Source: Candidatus Faecivivens stercoripullorum
GTDB lineage: Bacteria; Bacillota; Clostridia; Oscillospirales; Ruminococcaceae
Length of the DNA: 22,356 nucleotides
NCBI GenBank assembly: GCA_018715285.1
Contig: DVLW01000217.1
Coordinates: 1-22,356, forward strand
Reading direction: 5' to 3'
Each line of letters begins with the position of its first letter. Positions within the stretch are counted from its first letter, which is position 1. The notes under the pieces were generated by a model. The model did no database searches. It saw nothing but the letters and a program-made list of their open reading frames with translations, and had not been told where the DNA came from. The translations under genes and the position numbers were made by a program. Below, piece by piece: positions 1 to 6,906 of the stretch.

Positions 1-1
1 C

Positions 2-181
2 ATTCTCAATTCTTGTAATAATATTTCACATTCATCAATTAAAGGCCCACGCATTTTACTTACTACAACTTCAATTATGCAGCCAAACACAGTTGACTAT
101 TATGATTATCGAGACGGTGACCCCAATATCAAAACGCCTCGGGTAGTGGATCGGGCAGGAATGAATGCAATCTATTCATAA
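2..181 (+). CDS. C-terminal end of an unknown protein (5' truncated by window edge)
   Basis: An open frame runs from the window edge to a TAA at 179-181 and gives 59 residues, ending with the sequence DRAGMNAIYS. It is polar, rich in Asn, Asp, Tyr and Thr, has no membrane segment and carries no motif I recognise. It stops 27 bases before the next gene, which has its own ribosome site, so the two may be co-transcribed. There is no in-frame ATG before position 92, which fits a gene starting upstream of the window. The reading frame is inferred only from its openness and from its position next to the following gene; a chance open frame cannot be excluded. Confidence 0.5.
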   Translation: MLNSCNNISHSSIKGPRILLTTTSIMQPNTVDYYDYRDGDPNIKTPRVVDRAGMNAIYS

Positions 182-208
182 TAATAAAATAGTGAAAGGG
201 ATATAAAG

Positions 209-421
209 ATGAAGAAGATATTGGCAGGTTTCCTAATTATATTCTTTCTTTTCTTTACAGCACTTTGTATGCGAGAAGTTTTCATTTTATTTTTTGCACC
301 GCACGGGCATTCAGTTGAATTGATTGACGAAGTGAACACCAACAGTGACTATGCAAAGTACCGTGCCGATATGCAGGAGCTTTCCGAACAGGCAGACCAA
401 CTGGCAGAGCTGCAACAATAA
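209..421 (+). CDS. Small single-pass membrane protein, hypothetical
   Basis: A 70-residue protein with a very hydrophobic N-terminal segment (about residues 4-30, Leu/Ile/Phe rich) after two lysines, followed by a polar, acidic tail with a short amphipathic stretch (residues 50-70, heptad-like Leu/Ala/Gln). This suggests one transmembrane helix with a small helical domain outside or inside the membrane. A purine-rich ribosome site (GAAAGGGATA) lies about 7 bases before the ATG. It follows the truncated upstream gene by 27 bases and is followed by an intrinsic terminator, so it is probably the last gene of that operon. The family is not recognised. The hydrophobic region could instead be an uncleaved signal or a lipoprotein-like signal, since a Cys sits at residue 20, but a clear lipobox is not visible. 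Confidence 0.65.
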   Translation: MKKILAGFLIIFFLFFTALCMREVFILFFAPHGHSVELIDEVNTNSDYAKYRADMQELSEQADQLAELQQ

Positions 422-445
422 CCTCTGCCGGATAAACACACACAT

Positions 446-482
446 GGGCTTTCCGGTGAATACTGGAAAGCCCGCTTTTTTA
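446..482 (+). terminator. Intrinsic terminator after the small membrane protein gene
   Basis: A 9-bp perfect stem (GGGCTTTCC at 446-454 with GGAAAGCCC at 465-473) is followed by GC and a run of six T. A second overlapping stem (CCCGC at 471-475 with GCGGG at 491-495, then TTTTT) gives an alternative terminator directly behind it. Confidence 0.85.
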
Positions 483-514
483 TACCATGAGCGGGTTTTT
501 GAAAATGCGGCAGC

Positions 515-543
515 TTGAATGGCGGAGGCAAATCCTGTATAAT
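515..543 (+). promoter_or_regulatory. Promoter for addB
   Basis: TTGAAT at 515-520 and a perfect TATAAT at 538-543 are separated by 17 bases. Transcription would begin near 550, which leaves the GTG at 549 outside the message and supports the start of addB at 588. Confidence 0.7.
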
Positions 544-587
544 GAGGGGTGAAGGACGCAGACACTGCGCAAGAAAGGGGTTATGCT

Positions 588-3500
588 ATGCTGAAATTCA
601 TCACCGGCGCTGCCGGAACCGGAAAATCGACCCGACTGCGGGAAGAAGTTACCGCGCTTGCCCAGTCAGGAAAACCGGTCATCTGCCTGGTACCGGAACA
701 GTATTCCTTTGAAACCGAGCGAATTTTATACCCGACCGGCGCTGAGGTCTACAGTATGGAACGTCTGGCAGATGCGGTATTCCGTGCCTGCGGAGGTCTG
801 GCCGGAGAATATGCAGGTGAAGTTTTCCAGCTGCTGCTGATGCGCCAGCTGCTTGCCGACCTCAAGGGAACGCTGACCGCATTTGACAAAACCGCCGCGC
901 GTCCGGATTTTGCATCCGAGATGCTCCGTACGCTCAAAGAACTCAAACGCGCAGGTCTTAAGCCATCCGACCTGACCGAAGCTGCGCACAATCTCCACCT
1001 GTCCGTCAAAGGCACACAGGATGCACAAAACAGCGCCGCTCCATCCGGACTGCTGGAAATGAAGCTCACTGACCTTTCGCTGATTTTAGAAGGGTACAAC
1101 GCTGCCCTCTCCCGCTCCTATCTCGATCCGACCGAACGGCTGAGCCGCACCGCGGTCAAAATCCGGGAACACGGGTTCTTTTCCGGATACAGCGTATTTG
1201 TGGACGAATACAAGAGTTTTACCGCCGTGCAGATGGAAATCCTTTCGCTTGCGATTGCGCAGGCGGGCGATGTGACGGTGTCGCTCTGCATCGACCCGGA
1301 ACGCAGCGGAAGCGGCATATTTGAAGGGCTGCTGTCGACCCGCCGTGCACTGAAATCGGCGGCTGCAAAAGCCGGTATGCCCGTCAGTGAAGAACACCTG
1401 ACCGAGCCGAAGCGGTACAAAAGCCCGTCGATCGCTCATTTTGGCGAAGGATTATTTGCACCGGCGCCGTCGCAGTTCACAGCAAATCCGCGTGAAATCC
1501 GCTGTTTTAAACTGGACAATGAGTTTGACGAAGCGTCCTTTGCAGCGGCAGAGATCCGGCGGCTGGTACGGGAAGAAGGATACCGGTATGAAGATATCGC
1601 GGTACTGTCGCGGGATATGCAGTCGCGTGCACCGACACTGGAAGCAGCATTCGACCGGTATCAGGTACCGCTGTTTATTGATGGCGGACGGACGGTAGAA
1701 GCTATGCCGCTGACCCGGTTTGTCCGGCGGCTGCTGATGCTGATGCTGCGTCCGCTCGACCGTGAAGAAGGACTGATGCTGCTCAAATGCGGGATACTGG
1801 ATGCACCGGGAGAATCTGACCCATCCGGTGATGAATCCCGGAGTGAAGCAGAGCGGACTGTCAACGAGGATATCTCGGCATTTGAACAGTATACCTATGT
1901 CTGGGATTTGACCGGATTTTCCCTGCGCAAGCCGTTTGAACGCAACCCGTCGGGATTTTCTGAGCGGGAGATGACCGACCGCGACCGGGAAAAACTGGCA
2001 GGAGCAGAGAGAATGCGAAAGCTGCTGGTTGGGGTATATGATGATTTCAAGGCTGCGTATGAAAAAGAAGGGATTGCAAGAGGTATCTACCGGCTGCTGG
2101 TGGATTACGGCGCGGATAAACGGTTACAGGCTGAATGCGACCGGCTGCTGGAGGAAGGATTGGAGCTGGACGCTGAAAATCTGCGGCTGAGCTGGGACAG
2201 TCTGATGGGATTTCTGGACGCCGCCGAAACACTGCGTAAAGTCCGGAGTGAAAACGGCGAAGAAATCGGGCTTTCGGGATTTCTGGAGCTGTTTTCAGCA
2301 GTATCGGCGGCAACTCCGCTGGTCACCCGTCCGCAGACACTCGACAGCGTGCTTGCAGGTGACCCGGCGATGGTGCGTGTCGGTGAAAAGAAATGCCTGC
2401 TGATTTTGGGATGCAATGAAGGAATATTCCCACGTCAGCCGGAATCGGAAGGAACACTGACTGCCGCCGACCGGGAAAAACTGGTACTCGCCGGGCTGCC
2501 GGTACAGGGACGGATGGAAGAAAAACTATGTGATGAACGTTTCGCAGCCTACAAGGCGGTCACAACACCATCCGAACAGCTGATTCTGACCTATGCGGCG
2601 GCAGATGTCGGCGGCGGTGAACTTTCTCCATCCGAGATTATCCTGTCCTTGCAGGCAGTCTTCCCGGAAATCAGTATCACTCTCGGCGGCAATATTGACC
2701 CGTACTTTTACTGTGACAGCCCATCGACCGCATTTTTACAGGCGGCGCGTCTGCCGGACGGAACCAAGCGGCGGACACTCGAAAAACTGCTGAATGAACG
2801 GGAAGGCTGGAGCGAACGTCTGCACAGGCTGGGTCAGAAAGCCAGCAAGGAAGAATTGCAGCTGCATTCGGCTGAACTGTCACGGGAGCTGTTTGCACCA
2901 CTGAGCAAAACCGAGAGCGGCAACCCGCTGATGACCCTTTCGCCATCCCAGATTGAGCAGTATTACAGCTGTCCATTTGCCTATTTCTGCCGGTACGGGC
3001 TTGGGGTACGCAGTCCGGCAAAAGCGGAACTGAACCCACTGGCAAGAGGAAGTATTATCCATTTTCTGCTGCAAGGTGCGCTTTCCCGTGAAGACTTTGG
3101 AGAACTGGACGAGGAAGGCATCCGCAAACTCACCCTTTCGCTGCTTGCGGAATACCTCGATAAGGCACTTGGCGGCGAGGAAGAAAAGAGCGGAAAATTC
3201 CTCTACTATTTCTACCGGCTGAATGAAACGGTCACTGCCCTACTGACCGCATTGCAGCAGGAACTCAACCAGACAGAGTTTACCGTCTGCGGACTGGAAG
3301 AAGCGATTGCAGCCGGTGGAAAGATTCATCCGCTGACGGTGGAAACGGACGGGCTGACAATGCAGGTAACCGGCAAGGTCGACCGTATTGACCGCGCGGT
3401 ACTGGACGGAGAAGAATATATCCGTGTCATCGACTATAAGACCGGCAACCGGAAATTCAAGCTAGAGGACGCTGAACGGGGCCTCAATTTGCAGATGCTG

Positions 3501-3929
3501 CTTTACCTGTTCGCGGCAGAAAAAGAAGGTGCGTTTGCCGGGAGCACACCGGCAGGGATTTTGTATATGCCAGCCGGTGCGAAATCCCCTGAGTTCGGAC
3601 GGGATGAAGGCAGCAGCGAGAAAATACGCCAGCTCTACCGTATGAATGGACTGGTACTGGATGAAAGCCGGGTACTTCGGGCGATGGAACGGGACGGCAC
3701 AGGCAGTTTTATTGTACCGCCGGGACGCAATAACACCGGACGTATCAGCCGTGAAGAACTGGAATCGCTTCGGATAAAGGCGGAAGATCTGGTTCGGGAA
3801 ATGGGTGCCGGACTGATGGAAGGCAAAATTGCCCCAAAACCCCAAGGCTACGGCAGTACACTCCCCTGTACCTGGTGCGAATATAAAGTAGCGTGTGGAA
3901 GCCCGGTGTCCGGGCTTCCGCACGCGTGA
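588..3929 (+). CDS. addB: AddB: ATP-dependent helicase/deoxyribonuclease subunit B
   Basis: AddB is one half of the AddAB helicase-nuclease that resects double-strand breaks for RecA-dependent repair. The start at 588 is preceded by AGAAAGGGG, and the product has 1113 residues, close to the usual AddB length. It begins with a Walker A motif (GAAGTGKST, residues 7-15). The C-terminal nuclease shows the PD-(D/E)XK core (VDRID, then DYKTG with Asp949 and Lys951). The four iron-sulfur cysteines are present: Cys795 and then Cys1094, Cys1097 and Cys1103, with the spacing known for AddB of Bacillus. The usual partner addA is not downstream; instead a block of hairpins and a repeat element follows. 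The last residues (about SPVSGLPHA) are encoded within a perfect inverted repeat (3897-3919), so the tail may have been remodelled by that hairpin. An AddA gene would have to be elsewhere. Confidence 0.95.
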   Translation: MLKFITGAAGTGKSTRLREEVTALAQSGKPVICLVPEQYSFETERILYPTGAEVYSMERLADAVFRACGGLAGEYAGEVFQLLLMRQLLADLKGTLTAFDKTAARPDFASEMLRTLKELKRAGLKPSDLTEAAHNLHLSVKGTQDAQNSAAPSGLLEMKLTDLSLILEGYNAALSRSYLDPTERLSRTAVKIREHGFFSGYSVFVDEYKSFTAVQMEILSLAIAQAGDVTVSLCIDPERSGSGIFEGLLSTRRALKSAAAKAGMPVSEEHLTEPKRYKSPSIAHFGEGLFAPAPSQFTANPREIRCFKLDNEFDEASFAAAEIRRLVREEGYRYEDIAVLSRDMQSRAPTLEAAFDRYQVPLFIDGGRTVEAMPLTRFVRRLLMLMLRPLDREEGLMLLKCGILDAPGESDPSGDESRSEAERTVNEDISAFEQYTYVWDLTGFSLRKPFERNPSGFSEREMTDRDREKLAGAERMRKLLVGVYDDFKAAYEKEGIARGIYRLLVDYGADKRLQAECDRLLEEGLELDAENLRLSWDSLMGFLDAAETLRKVRSENGEEIGLSGFLELFSAVSAATPLVTRPQTLDSVLAGDPAMVRVGEKKCLLILGCNEGIFPRQPESEGTLTAADREKLVLAGLPVQGRMEEKLCDERFAAYKAVTTPSEQLILTYAAADVGGGELSPSEIILSLQAVFPEISITLGGNIDPYFYCDSPSTAFLQAARLPDGTKRRTLEKLLNEREGWSERLHRLGQKASKEELQLHSAELSRELFAPLSKTESGNPLMTLSPSQIEQYYSCPFAYFCRYGLGVRSPAKAELNPLARGSIIHFLLQGALSREDFGELDEEGIRKLTLSLLAEYLDKALGGEEEKSGKFLYYFYRLNETVTALLTALQQELNQTEFTVCGLEEAIAAGGKIHPLTVETDGLTMQVTGKVDRIDRAVLDGEEYIRVIDYKTGNRKFKLEDAERGLNLQMLLYLFAAEKEGAFAGSTPAGILYMPAGAKSPEFGRDEGSSEKIRQLYRMNGLVLDESRVLRAMERDGTGSFIVPPGRNNTGRISREELESLRIKAEDLVREMGAGLMEGKIAPKPQGYGSTLPCTWCEYKVACGSPVSGLPHA
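3897..3919 (+). repeat. Perfect hairpin overlapping the 3' end of addB
   Basis: GGAAGCCCGG pairs perfectly with CCGGGCTTCC around a TGT loop. It encodes the final residues of AddB, just after the last iron-sulfur cysteine. It lacks a T-run, so it is not a classical terminator. It is the first of a chain of hairpins that continues to about 4450. Confidence 0.8.
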
Positions 3930-3932
3930 AGA

Positions 3933-4005
3933 GTTCTGCTTTGGCAGAACGTTAAGTTGCTTCGCAGTTAAGTTTGCCTGCGGCAAGTGAAGTTGCTTGC
4001 GCAGT
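3933..4005 (+). repeat. Short hairpin and micro-repeat cluster before the composite element
   Basis: GTTCTGC (3933-3939) pairs with GCAGAAC (3944-3950). TTGCC (3974-3978) pairs with GGCAA (3982-3986). Two near-identical units, AAGTTGCTTCGCAGTT near 3954 and AAGTTGCTTGCGCAGTT near 3991, flank the second hairpin. No counterpart of this segment was found at the second element copy (18234-18836). I see no coding potential here. Confidence 0.6.
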
Positions 4006-4202
4006 TTTGTGAACCGGCGCAGAGCCTGCGCTCCCTGTTTGCCGAGATTCGTTCACGCCTCCAGAGCTCAGCAACCCAACCTTGTTTCCACGCTCGGTGG
4101 ATTAAGATTGCGCGCACACACTACCCGGTGATTCACGCGAGCGCAGAGCGAGTGCCAAAGTCACGCACAATGTGGGTACGATCATATCAAGAAAGTTTTA
4201 CT

Positions 4203-4450
4203 CGATTTTTTTCAAAAAATCGCGGGGTCCACGGTTCGCAAGCGAACCAGACAGTTTTCCAGAGGAAAACTGTGCGGGCACAGTTTGCTTGCAAACTGTA
4301 TGGTTCCCTTTGGGAACCATGAGCCCCTGGGAGCTACCGACACGCACTATCTAACGATTTGCTTTCGCCGTCACTGGCTCAGGAAGGGCATGGGAAAACC
4401 AAGCAAGGGGTGTCCCATGTGATGAGGTGGGTTCGATGCCCACCTCATCA
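4203..4450 (+). ncRNA. Hairpin array inside element copy 1
   Basis: Seven hairpins lie almost end to end. Stem lengths are 9 bp (4203-4222), 7 bp (4233-4248), 10 bp (4251-4273), 9 bp (4280-4299), 9 bp (4300-4320), 7 bp (X, 4389-4419) and 13 bp (Y, 4420-4450); all are perfect apart from one G-T pair. The loops are TC, AA, AGA, TT, TTT, a larger loop with AGCAAGGG, and TCGAT. The T-G pair that closes Y (4432 with 4438) would be an A-C mismatch on the other strand, which points to plus-strand RNA. Whether it is transcribed is unknown. Confidence 0.45.
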
Positions 4451-4467
4451 CCTTTGCGAGGTGTAAA

Positions 4468-4528
4468 CTACCGATTATGCAGTCACTGGAACTACGTGGG
4501 CCGGCACGGCGCTGACAAATTTTCGACC
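4468..4528 (+). repeat. 61-base conserved core block, copy 1
   Basis: This block matches 18635-18695 at 58 of 61 positions, with no gaps. It begins CTACCGATTATGCAGTC and ends GACAAATTTTCGACC. It is far more conserved than the hairpins on either side, so it is probably the functional core of the element. Confidence 0.85.
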
Positions 4529-4721
4529 AGTAACACCCGGGGACTGTCCGGTGGACAGTTCACGGCATCACATGCCTGCGACAGAATACTTTCGCTGCCT
4601 GTTTGCCGGGATTCGCTCATGGCAGCGTGTCTCCACGGACAAGATGCTCAGCAACCCAACCTTGCTTCTACGCTCGGAAGTTAAGGGATTATGCACTCCC
4701 TCTGCCCATCGGTTCAGCTAA

Positions 4722-4750
4722 TTGACGGGCGCAGACAGGTATGGTACAAT
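4722..4750 (+). promoter_or_regulatory. Promoter for rimM-trmD
   Basis: TTGACG at 4722-4727 and TACAAT at 4745-4750 are 17 bases apart. The promoter begins within a few bases of the right edge of the composite element, so rimM is transcribed independently of addB. Confidence 0.8.
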
Positions 4751-4792
4751 AAACGTAAAACACAAACCGATGAAAGGAAACGGAATATATAT

Positions 4793-5296
4793 ATGGAACA
4801 ACTGCTTGAAACCGGAAAAATCGTGACGCTGCACGCGCTCAAAGGCGAAGTCAAAGTCGAACCGTGGTGTGATTCGCCTGAACTGCTGGCGGAGTTTGAC
4901 GAGCTGTATCTGGACGGCCGGTGGGTTAAAGTCGAACGGGCACGGGTACAGAAACGGATGGTCATCATGAAACTGGAAGGCTACGACACGCCCGAAGAAG
5001 CCTCCAAACTGATCGGCAAAATCCTCTACCTCGACCGTGACCAGCTGGAACTGGACGAAGGTACCTACTTTATCGCCGACCTGATCGGGATGAAGGTTAT
5101 CGACGCCGATGACCCGGAAAAAGTATATGGCACCCTTACCCAGGTGTCCGAAACCGGTGCAAATGATATTTACCATATCCTGTTTGCCGACGGAAAAACC
5201 CGGTATATTCCGGCAATTCCGCAGGTAGTCATCTCGACCGACGTTGAAAACAAGGTCATGACGATTCGTCCGCTGGAGGGACTGTTTGAAATATGA
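4793..5296 (+). CDS. rimM: RimM: 16S rRNA processing / 30S maturation factor
   Basis: RimM binds ribosomal protein S19 and assists maturation of the 30S head. The product is 167 residues, the normal length. The N-terminal RimM domain shows the opening TGKIVTLHALKGEVKVEPW, and the C-terminal half (from about residue 92) is a PRC-barrel, with FIADLIGMKVID and the terminal IRPLEGLFEI. I chose the ATG at 4793 because it lies downstream of the promoter and behind GAAAGGAAA; upstream codons in frame run into the repeat element. The stop overlaps the trmD start (ATGA). Its usual upstream neighbours rpsP and a KH-domain gene are absent: the gene directly follows the repeat element. Confidence 0.95.
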   Translation: MEQLLETGKIVTLHALKGEVKVEPWCDSPELLAEFDELYLDGRWVKVERARVQKRMVIMKLEGYDTPEEASKLIGKILYLDRDQLELDEGTYFIADLIGMKVIDADDPEKVYGTLTQVSETGANDIYHILFADGKTRYIPAIPQVVISTDVENKVMTIRPLEGLFEI

Positions 5297-6000
5297 TGCG
5301 GATTGATATTGCGACGCTGTTTCCCGAGATGTGCGAAGCGGTACTCTCGACCAGTATTATCGGCCGTGCACGCAAGGCCGGTAAGGTCGAAATCCACTGC
5401 CACAACATCCGCGACTACTCCCCTGACCCGAAGCATCACCGGGTGGACGATACACCATATGGCGGCGGTAAAGGAATGGTCATGCAGCCGGAACCGATCT
5501 ACCGGTGCTATCTGGACATCATCCGCCAGAGCCAGTCGGTGCCGTATGTCATCTACATGTCACCGCAGGGACGGGTACTGACCGAAGGTCGTGCACTCGA
5601 ACTGCGGGAATATCCGCACCTGCTGTTATTATGCGGACACTATGAAGGTGTCGACGAGCGGATTCTGGAGCGGATTGTGGACGAGGAAATCTCCATCGGC
5701 GACTATGTGCTGACCGGCGGCGAACTGGGCGCACTGGTACTGACCGATGCTGTGGTACGGCTGTGCGACGGCGTACTCGCGGCGGATATCTGCTTTGAGG
5801 AAGAAAGCCACATGAACGGCCTGCTGGAATATCCGCAGTATACCCGTCCGGAAGTCTGGGACGGAATGGAAGTCCCGGAAGTATTGCGGAGTGGTCATCA
5901 TGCTAAAATTGAAGCATGGCGGCACCAACAGTCGTTGGACAGAACTGCTAAAAAGCGCCCGGACATGATGAAAAAATATAGAAAACAGAACCTAAAGTGA
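5293..6000 (+). CDS. trmD: TrmD: tRNA (guanine37-N1)-methyltransferase
   Basis: TrmD transfers a methyl group from S-adenosylmethionine to N1 of G37 in tRNAs that read codons starting with C, which prevents frameshifting. The 235-residue product has the SPOUT trefoil-knot signatures LCGHYEGVDERI and EISIGDYVLTGGELGA, and the N-terminal RIDIATLFPEMC. The start overlaps the rimM stop by 4 bases, which suggests translational coupling; a second ATG at 5296 is possible. The C-terminal WRHQQSLDRTAKKRPDM is typical. The commonly following rplS is not here. No strong terminator is seen after it. Confidence 0.96.
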   Translation: MMRIDIATLFPEMCEAVLSTSIIGRARKAGKVEIHCHNIRDYSPDPKHHRVDDTPYGGGKGMVMQPEPIYRCYLDIIRQSQSVPYVIYMSPQGRVLTEGRALELREYPHLLLLCGHYEGVDERILERIVDEEISIGDYVLTGGELGALVLTDAVVRLCDGVLAADICFEEESHMNGLLEYPQYTRPEVWDGMEVPEVLRSGHHAKIEAWRHQQSLDRTAKKRPDMMKKYRKQNLK

Positions 6001-6137
6001 TGACAAACAAGGCCTCTATGTGGAAAAACGGGGCAAAAAATATGTGCCAGATGCACAAACATGTGAATAATTTTTAGGCTCTGTTACAACGCCTGTACGA
6101 AATTTTATCAAAACATGAAGAAACTCGGCAAAATCCG
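6001..6137. other. Intergenic gap after trmD
   Basis: AT-rich spacer without a recognisable gene. A weak inverted repeat (AGGC near 6077 with GCCT near 6092) is the only structure I see, and there is no clear intrinsic terminator for trmD. Confidence 0.4.
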
Positions 6138-6165
6138 TTGACCTTTTTCCAATCCGTGGTATAAT
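6138..6165 (+). promoter_or_regulatory. Promoter for the HPr gene
   Basis: TTGACC at 6138-6143 and a perfect TATAAT at 6160-6165 are separated by 16 bases. The predicted start near 6172 leaves a leader of about 150 nt before the gene. Confidence 0.8.
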
Positions 6166-6171
6166 AAATAT

Positions 6172-6320
6172 AGTTTCACTTAGGGTTTCACATTCCCTGG
6201 TGGGAGAACGTACTCTAAAAGGAGCGGACGCCGTTCTGTTCCTGAGGGCAGAAAAGCTGGCGAATTTCGCGGTTTTGCCGGTTTAGCTGCAGGACAATTC
6301 TTGAAATGGGAGAGTTTGGT
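6172..6320 (+). promoter_or_regulatory. Long, possibly structured leader of the HPr mRNA
   Basis: The stretch can form several stems: AGGG/CCCT near 6183-6199, AGAACG/CGTTCT near 6206-6238 with an inner CTC/GAG, and a loose stem around 6256-6290. The region carries no open frame. No known riboswitch consensus was recognised, so a regulatory role is only a possibility. Confidence 0.3.
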
Positions 6321-6584
6321 ATGTATTTGAAAGATGTTACCGTCAAAAATCAGGTTGGTCTCCACGCACGTCCCGCCACTTTCTTTATCCAGAAGGCAAA
6401 CGAATTCAAGTCTTCTGTCTGGGTTGAGAAGGAAGAGCGGAGAGTAAACGCCAAGTCTCTGCTGGGTGTACTGTCGCTGGGTATTGTCGGCGGCACCAAC
6501 ATCCGCATCATCGCTGACGGTGTTGACGAGCAGGCTGCTGTTGACAGCCTTGTCAAGCTGGTCGAATCTGCATTCGCCGAATAA
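6321..6584 (+). CDS. ptsH: HPr phosphocarrier protein of the PTS
   Basis: HPr passes phosphate from enzyme I to sugar-specific EII proteins, and in Firmicutes its Ser46-phosphorylated form is the CcpA corepressor. The product has 87 residues. The active-site His15 lies in GLHARPA and the regulatory Ser46 in NAKSLLGVLSLGI, so both functions look intact and it is not the His-less homologue Crh. The start at 6321 (MYLKDVTVKN) is preceded by GGGAGAG at the right spacing; an upstream ATG at 6306 lacks such a site. The gene stands alone between its own promoter and a strong terminator; ptsI is not next to it. Minor variation around the Ser46 helix is normal for Clostridia. Confidence 0.93.
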   Translation: MYLKDVTVKNQVGLHARPATFFIQKANEFKSSVWVEKEERRVNAKSLLGVLSLGIVGGTNIRIIADGVDEQAAVDSLVKLVESAFAE

Positions 6585-6628
6585 GTGTATTGCACTTTCG
6601 GCGGTAACCGTACCGTGTAATTCAATTG

Positions 6629-6661
6629 GAAGGTATCGTTTATACGATACCTTCTTTTTTT
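6629..6661 (+). terminator. Intrinsic terminator after the HPr gene
   Basis: A perfect 10-bp stem (GAAGGTATCG with CGATACCTTC) and a 6-base loop are followed by seven T. Confidence 0.95.
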
Positions 6662-6803
6662 ATGCAATTTGCGGACTGATTAAAAAATAATTCGGCATTT
6701 TCTATACATCACAAGAATTTAATTTTATTTTGACTATTTTTACCTAAATATGCAAAATGTAATTTGTCAAAATGCTATTTTTAATTATTTTATGTCTAAA
6801 TTG
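6662..6803. other. AT-rich spacer upstream of the secreted repeat protein
   Basis: Very AT-rich, with no open frame and no clear hairpin. Such sequence ahead of a strong promoter may act as an UP-like element, but that is only a guess. Confidence 0.4.
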
Positions 6804-6832
6804 TTGACAATATTTCGAATGTTAATTATAAT
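6804..6832 (+). promoter_or_regulatory. Full-consensus sigma-A promoter
   Basis: A perfect TTGACA (6804-6809), a 17-base spacer and a perfect TATAAT (6827-6832), within AT-rich DNA. It should drive strong expression of the secreted protein gene. Confidence 0.92.
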
Positions 6833-6906
6833 GTATGTAGTTTTCCCAATTATTATATATCTGGTTGACTGATATTGTGTTCCAGCCAGAGTAAGGAGAA
6901 ATTAAA

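Larger units (their letters stand above)
4014..4717 (+). repeat. Composite dispersed element, copy 1 (candidate structured RNA)
   Basis: A gene-free element of about 700 bases matches 18234-18836 in the same orientation and in the same order of parts. Parts in order: small hairpin (4017-4031); unit A (4031 to about 4120), then a block matching copy 2 up to about 4199 and containing GCACAATGTGGGTACGAT; hairpin 1 (4203-4222, TC loop) and the shared linker CGGGGTCCA; hairpins at 4233-4248, 4251-4273, 4280-4299 and 4300-4320; TGGCTCAGGAAGG at 4375; hairpin X (4389-4419, loop containing AGCAAGGG); hairpin Y (4420-4450, TCGAT loop); a 61-base block (4468-4528); a hairpin (4543-4559); and unit C (4597-4717), which resembles unit A. 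It sits between addB and rimM. Several hairpins differ completely in stem sequence from copy 2 yet still pair. Edges are approximate. Family not recognised. Confidence 0.8.

Noticed and set aside
3897..4450. CRISPR array
   Set aside because: The hairpins are all different and unevenly spaced; there is no constant repeat with unique spacers.
3987..4684. Several open frames within the composite element (such as 3987-4322 and 4427-4684)
   Set aside because: They cross perfect hairpins, lack ribosome sites, and their translations have no protein-like character. The second copy does not keep the same frames.
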